Shown here: in pieces, positions 9,133-19,174 of the stretch
Layout: the number at the start of each line of letters is the position of its first letter
Position numbering within the stretch: position 1 is the stretch's first letter
Assembly (NCBI GenBank): GCA_023392615.1
Contig: JAEVYT010000011.1
Location: 1 to 64,000 of the forward strand
Direction of reading: 5' to 3'
Length of the DNA: 64,000 nt
Source: Bacillota bacterium
Lineage (GTDB): Bacteria > Bacillota > Clostridia > Lachnospirales > Lachnospiraceae
Notes under the pieces: generated by a model
What the model saw: only the letters and a program-made list of their open reading frames with translations
What the model was told of the DNA's origin: nothing
The model's database searches: none
Position numbers and translations under genes: made by a program

Positions 9133-9404
9133 CCTCTCACCTCATGTCAGTATTCTAAAGTATTCTTTTAACCCTCACACATCCCTATATACGATAATGG
9201 TTATCCCTATCCATGCACATCTTACTTGTCATCCCAAAGCTCTATCTCACTGAGTGTGCATCCCGCCTGGAAGGCTAATTACAATATAACCTCAAATGTG
9301 ACTTATTCGTTCCGCCTGGTCGTAAACTGTAATTTACGAAAAATACCATACGCAAGTTTACGCATCCTGTAAGTTATTGCTTTTAAAATAATTTCTATAT
9401 AAAT

Positions 9405-9436
9405 AAAAAAGGATATACATAGTATTGTATATCCTT
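9405..9436 (-). terminator. Terminator of recN
   Basis: A perfect 11-bp stem (9409-9419 with 9426-9436, 6-base loop) is followed on the minus strand by six T. It lies 28 bases after the recN stop. It separates recN from spoIVB. The remaining 270 bases of the spacer hold a 7-bp dyad (9320-9326 with 9333-9339) and no gene. Confidence 0.8.
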
Positions 9437-9463
9437 AAATGTTGTATACCTAATTTTCAATTT

Positions 9464-11149
9464 TTAAGACATGTATTTTTTAGTAGCTAATGCCAATTCC
9501 TTCATCTCTTTTGCATTTTCTTTCACTCTCTCAGTGATTTCTGCTCCGCCAAGTATACGGGATAATTCGTCAATAGACTCATCCTGAGTAAGAGATCTTA
9601 TATTTGTTTGTGTTGAAGTTCCATCCGTAGTCTTTTCTATTATATAATGCGAGTCCGCCATAGCAGCGATTTGAGCCAGATGCGTTATACAGATAATCTG
9701 ATGATGTTTCGCTATATTGGTAAGCTGTTCGGAGACCTTTTGTGCCGTTCTTCCACTAATACCGACATCTATTTCATCAAAAATCAATGTATCAATTTCA
9801 TCCTTCTCTGCTAATACAGACTTTATTCCAAGCATAATTCTGGATAATTCACCGCCAGATGCTATCCTCGATATTGGTTTCATCTCTTCACCCGGATTTG
9901 TTGATATTATAAATTCTCCATCATCAAAACCATTTGCTGTATAATTCTCCATTCGAATAAAACTCATCCCAAATTTTACATCTAAGAAATTTAATGCAAT
10001 TAAAGCTTCACAGATCTTAGCGGTGAGTTCCTGAGCTTTTCGTTGGCGAATGTCGGATACTTGTTCTGATAAAGACTTCACCTTTTTCTCTGAATCTTTT
10101 AGCGATTTTTCAAGTTTCGCGATATAATCATTATAATCCCTATATTTTCTTAACTTTTCTTCACATTCTTCGCAATGTTTATTAATCAATTCCAAAGAAT
10201 TGCCATATTTTGATTTCAAATGATTAATTAAATCCAAACGCTTTGTTACTTCGTCAAACTCTTCTTCCGTTTGATCCATATCTGAAAGATATTGGGACAA
10301 ATCTCTATTCAAATCATTCATTAAAGCGTCGATGTCATTTACCTGACTTAAAAATTCTCCGATTGTTTCATCATACTCTGCTACTTTTGATAGATTTCTT
10401 AATGCTCGTCCTACCAAATCTCCTGCATTTCCTGATTCATATCCAGTGAGACTATAAACGTTTTGTAGCCCCTCTGAAATAGCATTTGCATTAGATAACT
10501 TTTTATACCGCACCGATAATTCTTCATCTTCTCCTGCCACGATAGATGCGTTCTTAATTTCATTCACTTCATATTCTAAAAATGATATCTCTCTTAATCG
10601 TTTCTCTTCATCAATTCCAGCATGATCAAATTCATGTTTTAACTTTGAATATTCTTTATAACATTGTTCCAGATCCTGTTTTATTGAACTAATCTCATCT
10701 TTTGCAAAACGGTCAACAATCTCCATATGCTTTTGTTTATGTAAAAGAGATTGATGTTCATGTTGACCATGGATATCAATTAGCATACTTGCGATCATTG
10801 ATAACGCAGTTGCTGTTACATTCTCTCCATTAATCTTACATATGCTTCTTCCTGACATAATCTTTCTAGATATTATGATCTGTTCTCCTTCAATTGGAAT
10901 ATCCAGTTCAGCCATCTTCCCAAAAACTGCTTCATCATTCGTCTCAAAAACTAATTCTACCAAAGCATATTCTGCACCATTACGAACAATGTCCTTATTA
11001 ACTTTAGCACCTAGTGCTGCATTCACAGATCCTATAATGATGGATTTACCTGCTCCGGTCTCACCGGTCATGATGTTAAGATGATCCTTAAAATATACTT
11101 CCACTTCATTAATAATAGCAAAATTCTTAACGTGTAGGCTGACTAACAA
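9464..11149 (-). CDS. recN: DNA repair protein RecN
   Basis: RecN is an SMC-like ATPase that holds and processes broken DNA ends. The N-terminal half-domain carries Walker A TGETGAGKS, a long coiled coil fills about residues 160-360, and the C-terminal half has the ABC signature (ASGGELSR) and Walker B LIFDEIDVGISG. A longer in-frame reading starts at 11269. However, the normal RecN N-terminus (LVSLHVKNFAII) begins at a TTG at 11149 that lies 5 bases after AGAGGG, so I choose that, giving 561 residues, the family norm. In many Firmicutes recN follows argR directly; here 24 kb of other genes separates them. A terminator lies on each side. Confidence 0.95.
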   Translation of the reverse strand: MLVSLHVKNFAIINEVEVYFKDHLNIMTGETGAGKSIIIGSVNAALGAKVNKDIVRNGAEYALVELVFETNDEAVFGKMAELDIPIEGEQIIISRKIMSGRSICKINGENVTATALSMIASMLIDIHGQHEHQSLLHKQKHMEIVDRFAKDEISSIKQDLEQCYKEYSKLKHEFDHAGIDEEKRLREISFLEYEVNEIKNASIVAGEDEELSVRYKKLSNANAISEGLQNVYSLTGYESGNAGDLVGRALRNLSKVAEYDETIGEFLSQVNDIDALMNDLNRDLSQYLSDMDQTEEEFDEVTKRLDLINHLKSKYGNSLELINKHCEECEEKLRKYRDYNDYIAKLEKSLKDSEKKVKSLSEQVSDIRQRKAQELTAKICEALIALNFLDVKFGMSFIRMENYTANGFDDGEFIISTNPGEEMKPISRIASGGELSRIMLGIKSVLAEKDEIDTLIFDEIDVGISGRTAQKVSEQLTNIAKHHQIICITHLAQIAAMADSHYIIEKTTDGTSTQTNIRSLTQDESIDELSRILGGAEITERVKENAKEMKELALATKKYMS

Positions 11150-11289
11150 TTTATCCCTCTTTTCTGTAAACATATGTTCTGTTAACATTTTATCACACTG
11201 AAATTGTTCTTTCAATCCATATTTTAAACCTAGTGTAATTCGACTATTTTCTACCCATATTATGAACATACTGACTAATCAATATGTAT

Positions 11290-11342
11290 AAAAAGAAGGA
11301 TATGAATGATGGCTCTATCTCATCAAAATTATCCTTCTTTTT
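11290..11342 (-). terminator. Terminator of the Ig-like repeat gene
   Basis: A perfect 13-bp stem, A-rich on one side and T-rich on the other (11290-11302 with 11330-11342), lies 30 bases after the stop of the gene ending at 11373. It may also work on the plus strand. Confidence 0.7.
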
Positions 11343-11372
11343 TGAAACATTTCTTATATGATAATATTATAT

Positions 11373-14300
11373 CTACTTTTTCTTTTTAACCGTCTTCTTT
11401 TTAATCGTCATTTTTTTAACTGTTATCTTGCATTTCAGCTTACGCCCATTTATAGTGGCTGTAACAGTTGTTGTTCCCGGTCCTCTGGTACTTATTGTAC
11501 CATCACTGTATATTTCAACAATCTTTTGATTCTGAGATGACCATTTAACCTTACTTTTTGCACCTTCAACCGATAACGCTTGTTTATAGGTTGTATATAC
11601 CTCTGTTGTCAGTTTAGTGTCACTTAAACCTACAACCGTAAGCATAATGGTTGCTTTTTTGCCCGAATCAGTCATAACCGATATAACTGCGACACCGGTA
11701 GCTTTTGCAGTAATGATACCTTTTGTTTTATCAACACTTGCTACTCCAGCGTTATTGGAACTCCACTTCACTCCATCCGATGAGTTAGAAGGTGTTAAAA
11801 CGAACAGAACGCTCTTCTTTTCCCCCTGAACCATCGTGACCTCAGTATCCTGCATCGTAATTCCAGTTGCCGGAATTCGCTCATTTACAGAGAGGTAACA
11901 TATTGCCTTTCTTCCACTACTATCCAAAGCAGATGCCGTAATTAATGCAGTTCCTTTACTTAAAGCAGTTACTGTACCTGTTGAATCGACAGTTGCCACT
12001 TTTGTATTACTTGAGGTCCATTTAGCTGTTTTATATGTAGCATTACTTGGCTTTATAGTTGCTGTTAGTTTTTGTCTGGTACCAACATACATCGAACTTG
12101 AGTACTTATTCAAGGATATACTGGTAACTAATGTAACAACCCGTATCTCACAGCTAGCTTCTACCTGACTACCATCCTTTGCGATAGCTGTTATTGTTGC
12201 ATATCCGAGTTTCTTACCGGTTACTTTACCTTTACTATCAACGGTTGCTACTTTCGTGTTGTTTGACTTCCATGTTACGTTTTTATTCGATGCTGTTTGA
12301 GTAGATACGATAGCGGTTAATATAACAGTCTTATTCAGTCCAAGTTTATAGCTAGTAGGGTTTATCTTAATGCTCGATACAAGCTCTTTTACCGTAACCA
12401 CGCAAATATCAATCATTTGTCCATCTACAGTAGTACATGTGATTGCTGCTGCCCCACCTGCCACACCGGTTACTGTTCCATCGGCCGCTACTGCAACTAC
12501 GCTATTATTGGAAGATTTCCATGTAACCGATTTGTTTGTTGCTGTTTTAGGCTCTATAGTAGGTGTTAACTTAAACTTTTGTCCTTTATAGATGGTTTTT
12601 GTTTTCGAATCTAATGATATTCCTGTTACAGGCTGAGTAACATTGATTTTACATATCGCAAGATATCCATTAATTTTTGCACTAATCAAGGTGGATCCTG
12701 ATGATATCGCTGTAACTTTACCGTAATCATCTACCTTGGCTATATTCGTATCATAAGAACTCCATTCAATTTTATTATCTGTGGTATCAGCAGGGGTTAA
12801 TGTGGCTTTTAAAAATTCAAACTTCCCTGCCAATAAATCAATAACTGTTTTATCCAATTTAATACCAGTAGCAGATTGCTTAACGTCTATGGTGCAATAC
12901 GCTGTTAGTCCACCATCCACAGTTTTTAATATAATAACAGAAGTACCAACCGCCTTCGCTGTAACCTTTCCGGCTCCGTCTACTGTAACCACCGCTGTAT
13001 TAGTGGAAGTCCAAGTGACATTGCGATTGCTGGCATTATCCGGTAACAAGTTATATTTTAACTGATCAGTATTTCCTGTAAACATTGTCTTATTTTTTTC
13101 TAAAAGCTCTAGAGACTGCGTAGGGATTAAGATTGTCAAATTACAAATAGCCGTTACTTTAGGATTATCCTTTGAGGTTGCTATGATCGATACTGTTCCA
13201 GGTTTTAATAAAGTAACAAATCCATTATCATCTACCGTTGCTTTTGTTGTATCTGCAGATTGCCATAATATGGTCTTATCCATTACATTATCCGGTGCTA
13301 CTGTAGCACTTAACTGATAATTCTTGGCTGTCAGATTAATTGAAACTTCTGTTTTGGAAAGTGTAATTTTTTGTACCGGCTGTCTCACCGTTATTTCAAT
13401 TGATCCCATTTCTACATTATATTCATTTGTTGCTGTTATTGTTGCTCTACCACCTGCAACCGCTTGGATCGTGGCAGTTGTCGCCGGATTCGCCACTGTA
13501 TTAATTTTAACTACGGATGGATTGGATGAACGCCAATTTAATTTAAATCTTGCATCCTTTGGCGTGATGGTAGCTGTTATTGTCTGTAATTCTCCAATAT
13601 CCAGTATCGTTTTATAACATGCTAGCTCAACTTTTGTAACTGATTTCTTTACAGATATCTCACAGGTAGCGGTCATTACAACGCCCCCGATCGTCTGCTG
13701 TGCAGTTATCGTAACATCACCGGTTGATATCGCTTTTACCATTCCTTCTTCAACACTTGCTATATTAGGGTTTGTTGATGTCCAAATAACCTGAGTGAGT
13801 GGATCACTAACCAATGGTTCCAATTGAAGTGTTTGTCCTATTTCAAGATCAGCTGATGAATTATTAAGTGCTAATTTATCAATTACTGTAATATTAATCA
13901 CAAAAGGATCCACCATCGTTGAACTATCATACAGCTTATTTGCCGCATTATAATTCAACTGTATCTGAACCTTTCCCTTCGTCTTCGCAGTGAATACATA
14001 GTTGGTTGCGTTAAAACTTGCTATATTAGAATTACCTGATAAGTAAACAGGTGCTGTAAATATCCCGGTTCCCGGAAGGTTGGAATTATCCAGCAAGCTA
14101 TAAGTATTGCCCACAACCATAACTAAATCTTTATTCGGAATACGAATCGGAACCACAATCTTCATATATGCATAGGGTGCATTCGTATTCTCATTATAGC
14201 TTGAATTTGCAAAAGCAAATATTTCATAAGTACCAGCTTTCACATTACTAAAGTTAACATTACCGTTAGTCTGGCTTATGCTATAAGTCATCTTGGTTGA

Positions 14301-15197
14301 AGAACCAGCAGGAATTACCTTTTTGGTTCCACCTGTAGTGTCATATATAACCCATTTCAAATTATTTCCCAATGTTGAATTGGATTTTACTGTAAATTCC
14401 GATGGTACATTATCAACTATTTGGGGAACATTAATATCATCACTGGAATTATAATCAACTATTTGACCAGAGCTATCCGGTAGCGATACTGTGAAGTTGG
14501 GTGCAACAACCACTCTCATCTTAGCCGACATTGGTTTATCGCCATACAAAGTCTTTGTAGAAACCGTTATATCTGCACTACCTGCTCCTACTGCTTTTAG
14601 CTTACCTCCACTATCTACCGTAACAACTCCGACATTACTACTTGACCAGTCTACCAGTGAATTATCTATCGAATCATCTCCTGTAGAACCGTCCGCTACC
14701 ACGTATTTGATATATGCAGTTCTCTCCTGTCCAATCGTATCAAAGGTCATAATACGTTCATCATTGGTCGTCGAATAGATGATACCTGACATCTTGGCAT
14801 AGTCGAAAGCCAAATCCACTCGGATAACGCAGTAAGCCATAAACCCGTCATCAAAAACAGCTGTAATCGTAGCATAACCTGGGCTCTCACGTCTCAATTG
14901 TACAAAACTTTTATTATCATATGAAGTATCATGTACGGAAACAATCTTGTCATCCGAACTTATCCATTGTTTTACCTGTGCTGTGGAACCGCTCGGCGAT
15001 ACGATACTCATATAGGCCGTTTGCGTATTCAGCTGCGCTTGATTGCCAATAGAAAGCGACTGATTATTGAATACAAAATAATAATCATTAGCAGCATCTG
15101 CCTGTATGGAACGGGCAAATAATGCTATCGCAATTGCGGATAAAATCGCACCTATAATAATCGTATATTTATATTTTAATTTAATTAATTTCATCAT
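11373..15197 (-). CDS. Secreted multi-domain bacterial Ig-like (Big_2) repeat protein
   Basis: The 1274-residue product starts with a signal peptide or anchor (hydrophobic about 12-32, then ADAA) and consists almost wholly of about twelve Ig-like repeats of 80-90 residues. Each repeat has the Big_2 pattern: W.SSN..VATVD..G.VTA...G.A.IT. The end is a short lysine-rich tail (residues 1262-1274). There is no LPXTG motif, SLH domain, cysteine or enzymatic domain, so it is probably an extracellular adhesin or wall-associated scaffold; the basic tail may help it bind the wall. The ATG at 15197, 7 bases after GGAGG, is preferred over a TTG at 15212. It has its own terminator. Substrate or partner is unknown. 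Confidence 0.85.
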   Translation of the reverse strand: MMKLIKLKYKYTIIIGAILSAIAIALFARSIQADAANDYYFVFNNQSLSIGNQAQLNTQTAYMSIVSPSGSTAQVKQWISSDDKIVSVHDTSYDNKSFVQLRRESPGYATITAVFDDGFMAYCVIRVDLAFDYAKMSGIIYSTTNDERIMTFDTIGQERTAYIKYVVADGSTGDDSIDNSLVDWSSSNVGVVTVDSGGKLKAVGAGSADITVSTKTLYGDKPMSAKMRVVVAPNFTVSLPDSSGQIVDYNSSDDINVPQIVDNVPSEFTVKSNSTLGNNLKWVIYDTTGGTKKVIPAGSSTKMTYSISQTNGNVNFSNVKAGTYEIFAFANSSYNENTNAPYAYMKIVVPIRIPNKDLVMVVGNTYSLLDNSNLPGTGIFTAPVYLSGNSNIASFNATNYVFTAKTKGKVQIQLNYNAANKLYDSSTMVDPFVINITVIDKLALNNSSADLEIGQTLQLEPLVSDPLTQVIWTSTNPNIASVEEGMVKAISTGDVTITAQQTIGGVVMTATCEISVKKSVTKVELACYKTILDIGELQTITATITPKDARFKLNWRSSNPSVVKINTVANPATTATIQAVAGGRATITATNEYNVEMGSIEITVRQPVQKITLSKTEVSINLTAKNYQLSATVAPDNVMDKTILWQSADTTKATVDDNGFVTLLKPGTVSIIATSKDNPKVTAICNLTILIPTQSLELLEKNKTMFTGNTDQLKYNLLPDNASNRNVTWTSTNTAVVTVDGAGKVTAKAVGTSVIILKTVDGGLTAYCTIDVKQSATGIKLDKTVIDLLAGKFEFLKATLTPADTTDNKIEWSSYDTNIAKVDDYGKVTAISSGSTLISAKINGYLAICKINVTQPVTGISLDSKTKTIYKGQKFKLTPTIEPKTATNKSVTWKSSNNSVVAVAADGTVTGVAGGAAAITCTTVDGQMIDICVVTVKELVSSIKINPTSYKLGLNKTVILTAIVSTQTASNKNVTWKSNNTKVATVDSKGKVTGKKLGYATITAIAKDGSQVEASCEIRVVTLVTSISLNKYSSSMYVGTRQKLTATIKPSNATYKTAKWTSSNTKVATVDSTGTVTALSKGTALITASALDSSGRKAICYLSVNERIPATGITMQDTEVTMVQGEKKSVLFVLTPSNSSDGVKWSSNNAGVASVDKTKGIITAKATGVAVISVMTDSGKKATIMLTVVGLSDTKLTTEVYTTYKQALSVEGAKSKVKWSSQNQKIVEIYSDGTISTRGPGTTTVTATINGRKLKCKITVKKMTIKKKTVKKKK

Positions 15198-15342
15198 TAG
15201 ATAACCTCCCAAACAATCCTATAGAATTTATCGGCAAACAAATCTATAATAATTAGCTTATGTGCTGATATTTTAAATAAAATATTTGGCATTACTGTGT
15301 CATCTATTGATAAAATAGGCAAAGATTCAACATTTTTCGATT

Positions 15343-17505
15343 TTATTTAATTTTCATCGCTCTCATTGCATTAAGAAGTGCCAGTAGTGCAACTCCTACA
15401 TCGGCAAAAATTGCAAACCATATGGAAGTATACCCCAGAAATGCTAGCACCATGATTAAGGCCTTGACCCCCAAAGCAAATATGATATTCTGAAATACAA
15501 TCTTTTTTGTCTTAAAAGCTATTCTGATTGCAGTCACTATCTTTGTTATATCATCATTCATAATAACCACATCAGCCGCCTCAATTGCTGCATCTGATCC
15601 AATTCCCCCCATCGCTATACCAACGTCAGCTCCTGCTAAAACTGGGGCATCATTAATTCCATCACCAACAAATACTATCTTGCCCTTTCCCATTATTTTA
15701 TTCTTAAACTCTTCAAATCTGTTCACTTTGTCCTGAGGTAATAATTCCGCCTCATATTCGTCTACACCGCATACACCGGCAATTTCTTTAGCCGCATTCT
15801 TATGATCTCCGGTAAGCATAATGGTTTTTTTAACCCCTAGTTCCTTTAGTTGCTCCATCATACCCCTTACTCCGGGTTTTATCTCATCATTAATTAACAG
15901 ATATCCCAGATACTCCTCATTTTCAGCTACATATACGATGCTTCCGTTTATCTCTGGCTCCTCGAATTGGATACCAAATTCCTTCATTAATTTTTCATTA
16001 CCAGCATAAATTTGATTGCCTTCAAACTCTGCAATAACCCCTTTTCCTGAAACTTCAGTGATATTTTGTGCAGGCCTTATGGTAATCTCTTGTTTTTCTA
16101 CAAAATTGATGATAGATTTTGCTATTGGATGTGTAGAATTACTCTCAGCTATCGCTGCAAGCTGAATTAATTTTTCACGATCTGCTTCCTCCACAGGCTC
16201 TATTTTTGAAACCTCAAATATTCCCTTCGTTAAGGTTCCGGTTTTATCAAAGACTATCGTATCTACCTGATTGAGAGCTTCCAGAAAATTACCTCCCTTA
16301 ATTAACACACCATGTTTTGCTCCACCACCAATACCTCCAAAGAAGCTTAATGGAATCGATATAACCAGTGCACACGGGCAGGATATAATCAAAAAGCTTA
16401 ATGCACGATACAGCCAAACCGAAAAGCTACCAAACCCTAAAAGAGGAGGGAATATAGCAACCGCTAGAGCAGAGAATACAACAAAAGGAGTATAGTATCT
16501 AGCGAACTTTGTGATAAACTTCTCACTCTCCGCCTTCTTACTTCCTGAGTTCTGAACCAATTCTAATATCTTTGAAACTGTTGACTCACCAAATACTTTG
16601 GTAACTTCTATCTCAATAACACTGCTGGTATTGATTGTTCCTGATAGCACAGTATCACTAACACGAATCGCTCTCGGAACACTTTCACCGGTCAAAGCTC
16701 TGGTATCTACAAAGCTACTGCCTTTTGAAACCAATCCATCAAGCGGTATCTTCTCCCCTGGCTTAACAAGGATAGTATCACCCACTACCACCTGTTCGGG
16801 TGTAACAACCGTAACACTACCATCAACCAGCTTATTCGCATAGTCCGGTCGAATATCCATCAGACCTGCAATATTTTTCTTTGAATTATTTACTGCCATA
16901 TCCTGCAGCAACTCACCGACACCGTAGAATACCAATACAGCAACCGCTTCTGTATGATCGCCAATCAAAAATGCTCCAAGAGACGCTATTCCCATCAAAA
17001 AGTTTTCATCAAACACTTGACCTTTTAGTATATTTCTCACTGCATTGCGTAGTATTTCAAATCCAACTAAGATATAGGCAACGATAAAGCCTACTAATTT
17101 TACAGCTTCGGGCAATGGAGTAAATGCAAATATCGCTGTTAACACTACTGATAATACAATTCGAATCAGATAAGATTTTAAGGATCCCTCCTCCTCACCT
17201 CCGTGGCTATGACCATGTTCATGGGCATCCTCATGTGTATGTTCGTTCTTATGATGCTTTGTAGTAGCCACTTCCTCATTTGATAAATCATGCACAACAA
17301 CTGAAGATTCATGCTTAGATACAATCTTTTTCAACTGATTCGTAATGTCATCTGATATCTCATCCATGACCAGACTCATTTTACCGTTCATCAAATTAAT
17401 GTTTGCTTCTTTTACCCCTGGCAATGAACCTACTTCTCGTTCAATCTTGGAAGCGCAATTTGCACAGCATAGACCATCTAATAAATACTCCTTTTTCTTA
17501 TCCAT
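15343..17505 (-). CDS. cadA: Cadmium/zinc/lead-exporting P1B-type ATPase
   Basis: This membrane pump expels soft divalent metals. Order of parts in about 720 residues: an HMA domain with the metal-binding pair in LCCANCA (about 13-19), a histidine-rich linker (about 83-105, repeated His-Glu and His-Gly-His), and membrane helices including the ion-binding SCPCAL. The phosphorylation motif DKTGTLTKG and the hinge GDGINDAPVL follow. The Cys-Pro-Cys motif marks the Cd/Zn/Pb or Cu class; the histidine-rich linker and the CadC-like regulator next to it favour Zn/Cd. An ATG at 17511 overlaps the stop of that regulator (ATGA); the ATG at 17505 has better spacing from AGGAG and is chosen. The two genes form one operon. 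Confidence 0.93.
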   Translation of the reverse strand: MDKKKEYLLDGLCCANCASKIEREVGSLPGVKEANINLMNGKMSLVMDEISDDITNQLKKIVSKHESSVVVHDLSNEEVATTKHHKNEHTHEDAHEHGHSHGGEEEGSLKSYLIRIVLSVVLTAIFAFTPLPEAVKLVGFIVAYILVGFEILRNAVRNILKGQVFDENFLMGIASLGAFLIGDHTEAVAVLVFYGVGELLQDMAVNNSKKNIAGLMDIRPDYANKLVDGSVTVVTPEQVVVGDTILVKPGEKIPLDGLVSKGSSFVDTRALTGESVPRAIRVSDTVLSGTINTSSVIEIEVTKVFGESTVSKILELVQNSGSKKAESEKFITKFARYYTPFVVFSALAVAIFPPLLGFGSFSVWLYRALSFLIISCPCALVISIPLSFFGGIGGGAKHGVLIKGGNFLEALNQVDTIVFDKTGTLTKGIFEVSKIEPVEEADREKLIQLAAIAESNSTHPIAKSIINFVEKQEITIRPAQNITEVSGKGVIAEFEGNQIYAGNEKLMKEFGIQFEEPEINGSIVYVAENEEYLGYLLINDEIKPGVRGMMEQLKELGVKKTIMLTGDHKNAAKEIAGVCGVDEYEAELLPQDKVNRFEEFKNKIMGKGKIVFVGDGINDAPVLAGADVGIAMGGIGSDAAIEAADVVIMNDDITKIVTAIRIAFKTKKIVFQNIIFALGVKALIMVLAFLGYTSIWFAIFADVGVALLALLNAMRAMKIK

Positions 17506-17507
17506 AA

Positions 17508-17873
17508 TCATCTCTCCTCTATATGCTCAAGTCCAATTTCTAATAGATTTTTTACATGCTCATCAAGCAACGAATAGATTGCATTCTTTCCTTCTCGACG
17601 ATACTTAACTAACTTTTCTTGTCTCAATGTTTTAAGTTGATGAGATATGGCTGATTTCGTCATATTCAGCAGTGCAGCAAGATCGCACACACACATCTCC
17701 TGTTGCTCAAGCGCCCATAAAATCTTTATTCTGGTGCTATCTGCAAACATTTTATAAAAATCTGCTAAGTCATAGAGTTTTTCTTCGTCCGGCATGTGAA
17801 GCAAAACCTGTTCAATAACTTCGGTATGTACTATTTCGCAATCACAAAATTCGGATTTATTATTATAGTTCAT
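17508..17873 (-). CDS. ArsR/SmtB-family metal-sensing repressor, CadC-like
   Basis: The 121-residue protein is a winged-helix repressor that leaves DNA when metal binds. It has N-terminal cysteines (EFCDCE) and the metal-box motif EMCVCDLA in the DNA-binding helix region. This pattern is seen in CadC-type sensors of Cd, Pb and Zn. The recognition helix is MTKSAISHQLKTL. A long reading starts at 17888; the ATG at 17873 is 5 bases after AGGAG and is used. It is the first gene of the operon with the metal ATPase. A promoter and an inverted repeat lie upstream, so self-repression is likely. Confidence 0.9.
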   Translation of the reverse strand: MNYNNKSEFCDCEIVHTEVIEQVLLHMPDEEKLYDLADFYKMFADSTRIKILWALEQQEMCVCDLAALLNMTKSAISHQLKTLRQEKLVKYRREGKNAIYSLLDEHVKNLLEIGLEHIEER

Positions 17874-17907
17874 AAGTACTCCTCTCATCGTTTACTCGCG
17901 TCGTTTT

Positions 17908-17985
17908 GTTATAAGTTATTTTTTCAATTAATCAAAACATTTATTCAATACAACGGTTGTTCAGTTGAGTAATTGTTCAACCGTT
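17908..17985 (-). promoter_or_regulatory. Promoter and possible operator of the metal-resistance operon
   Basis: On the minus strand TTGATT (17935-17930) and TATAAC (17913-17908) are 16 bases apart. Upstream, AACGGTTG (17952-17959) is inverted as CAACCGTT (17978-17985), and TTGTTCA occurs directly repeated at 17957 and 17973. The repeats resemble the sort of dyads ArsR proteins bind, but lie upstream of the -35 rather than over the promoter, so the operator call is tentative. Confidence 0.45.
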
Positions 17986-18116
17986 AATTCCATTATATAC
18001 ATGTAAGTGATTTTTTGCAACATGTTTTTTTATAATTTAATCAGTTATTTTATAATATTGAAAATTGTCAGATTACCCTATATAATATTTTCACAAACCA
18101 AGAAAGGAATCCTTTT

Positions 18117-18635
18117 ATGAATCTACATTTTAAGAAATGCACCTTCGATGACCTTGAAACGTTACGTATTATATCTTATCAAACTTTTTACGATACATTT
18201 AGCGAAAGCAATACACCTTCTAGCATAGATGCTTATATGGATAACGCATTTCAGATTAAAAAGCTTGAGAGCGAACTATCAAATCCTCATTCGGCATTCT
18301 ATTTTTTATATAATGAGGACGAAATTGCCGGATATGTAAAATTAAATGAATATGAAGCCCAAACAGATATTCATGATCCTAATTCTATCGAAGTGGAGCG
18401 AATTTATCTATTGGAAGATTTTCAAGGAAAAGGGTTGGGAAAAGCCCTAATTGATAAGGCTATTGATGTGGCTCATAACGTAAAGAAAGATTATCTATGG
18501 CTCGGTGTATGGGAAAAGAACGAAAAAGCCATTGCTTTTTATAAAAGAAACGGCTTTTTTAAAATAGATCAACATTCATTTTTTATGGGTGACGAAGAAC
18601 AGACCGACTATATTATGCGTAAAGATTTAAAGTAG
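18117..18635 (+). CDS. GNAT-family N-acetyltransferase, PaiA-like
   Basis: The 172-residue single-domain protein shows the GNAT acetyl-CoA loop in VERIYLLEDFQGKGLGKAL and the downstream motif WLGVWEKNEKAIAFYKRNGF. That combination is characteristic of PaiA-type spermidine/spermine acetyltransferases. The substrate is therefore possibly a polyamine, but this rests on family resemblance only. Start ATG follows AAAGGAAT by about 7 bases. It is transcribed alone on the plus strand, divergent from the metal-resistance operon. Confidence 0.85.
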   Translation: MNLHFKKCTFDDLETLRIISYQTFYDTFSESNTPSSIDAYMDNAFQIKKLESELSNPHSAFYFLYNEDEIAGYVKLNEYEAQTDIHDPNSIEVERIYLLEDFQGKGLGKALIDKAIDVAHNVKKDYLWLGVWEKNEKAIAFYKRNGFFKIDQHSFFMGDEEQTDYIMRKDLK

Positions 18636-18725
18636 AATAAATAAATGTAGCATTATTATATTCCCTAATAATACACTCTCATAATTACTGATCAAAGAAT
18701 TTGACACCCAGTATTAATTTTCTTA

Positions 18726-18983
18726 CTACCCCTTAAAATGATTATAAAACTCCTTTAAATCCGCCTTGCATTCCGGCGCCAAGTTTTTCTTGCTCGTATT
18801 TTGCAGGGCTCCCTCTAGTGCATACAAACGATGAATGCAGGCTGACACATCTATTTCTTTTATTTTTAGCCATGCCTGCTTGCTCCCGATTAATTTTAAC
18901 TCCTCAAAAGATATAATCCCAACTTGATTAAGCTGTCTTTCTACCTCAGGTCCGATATTCGGTAACTGCGATAACTCCCCCAT
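18726..18983 (-). CDS. TfoX C-terminal-domain protein (helix-hairpin-helix type)
   Basis: The 85-residue protein begins with LSQLPNIGPEVERQLNQVGI, the start of the TfoX_C domain, a helix-hairpin-helix-like fold also found alone in many Firmicutes. In Haemophilus the full TfoX is a competence regulator; the stand-alone domain has no settled role. The ATG at 18983 follows AAGGAGGAG closely and replaces the longer reading from 19031. It stands alone, convergent with the acetyltransferase gene. Function here is unknown. Confidence 0.75.
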   Translation of the reverse strand: MGELSQLPNIGPEVERQLNQVGIISFEELKLIGSKQAWLKIKEIDVSACIHRLYALEGALQNTSKKNLAPECKADLKEFYNHFKG

Positions 18984-19174
18984 ATTCTCCTCCTTATATA
19001 AACACTGCTGCCTTACAGATATTATTTCCACTGATTCGTTTTTATTACAAGGAAACTCAATGCTACGATCAGTATATCAAAAAAGGATGATTACGGAAAG
19101 ATGCATTTTACGTTTCTAATATTAAATCACCCTATGTTTGGCAATTCCTTACACAAGCAAAGCTTGTCCAATTC

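Noticed and set aside
19153..19167. Terminator of the GH94 gene
   Set aside because: The stem ACAAGC/GCTTGT is only 6 bp with no T-run, too weak to call.
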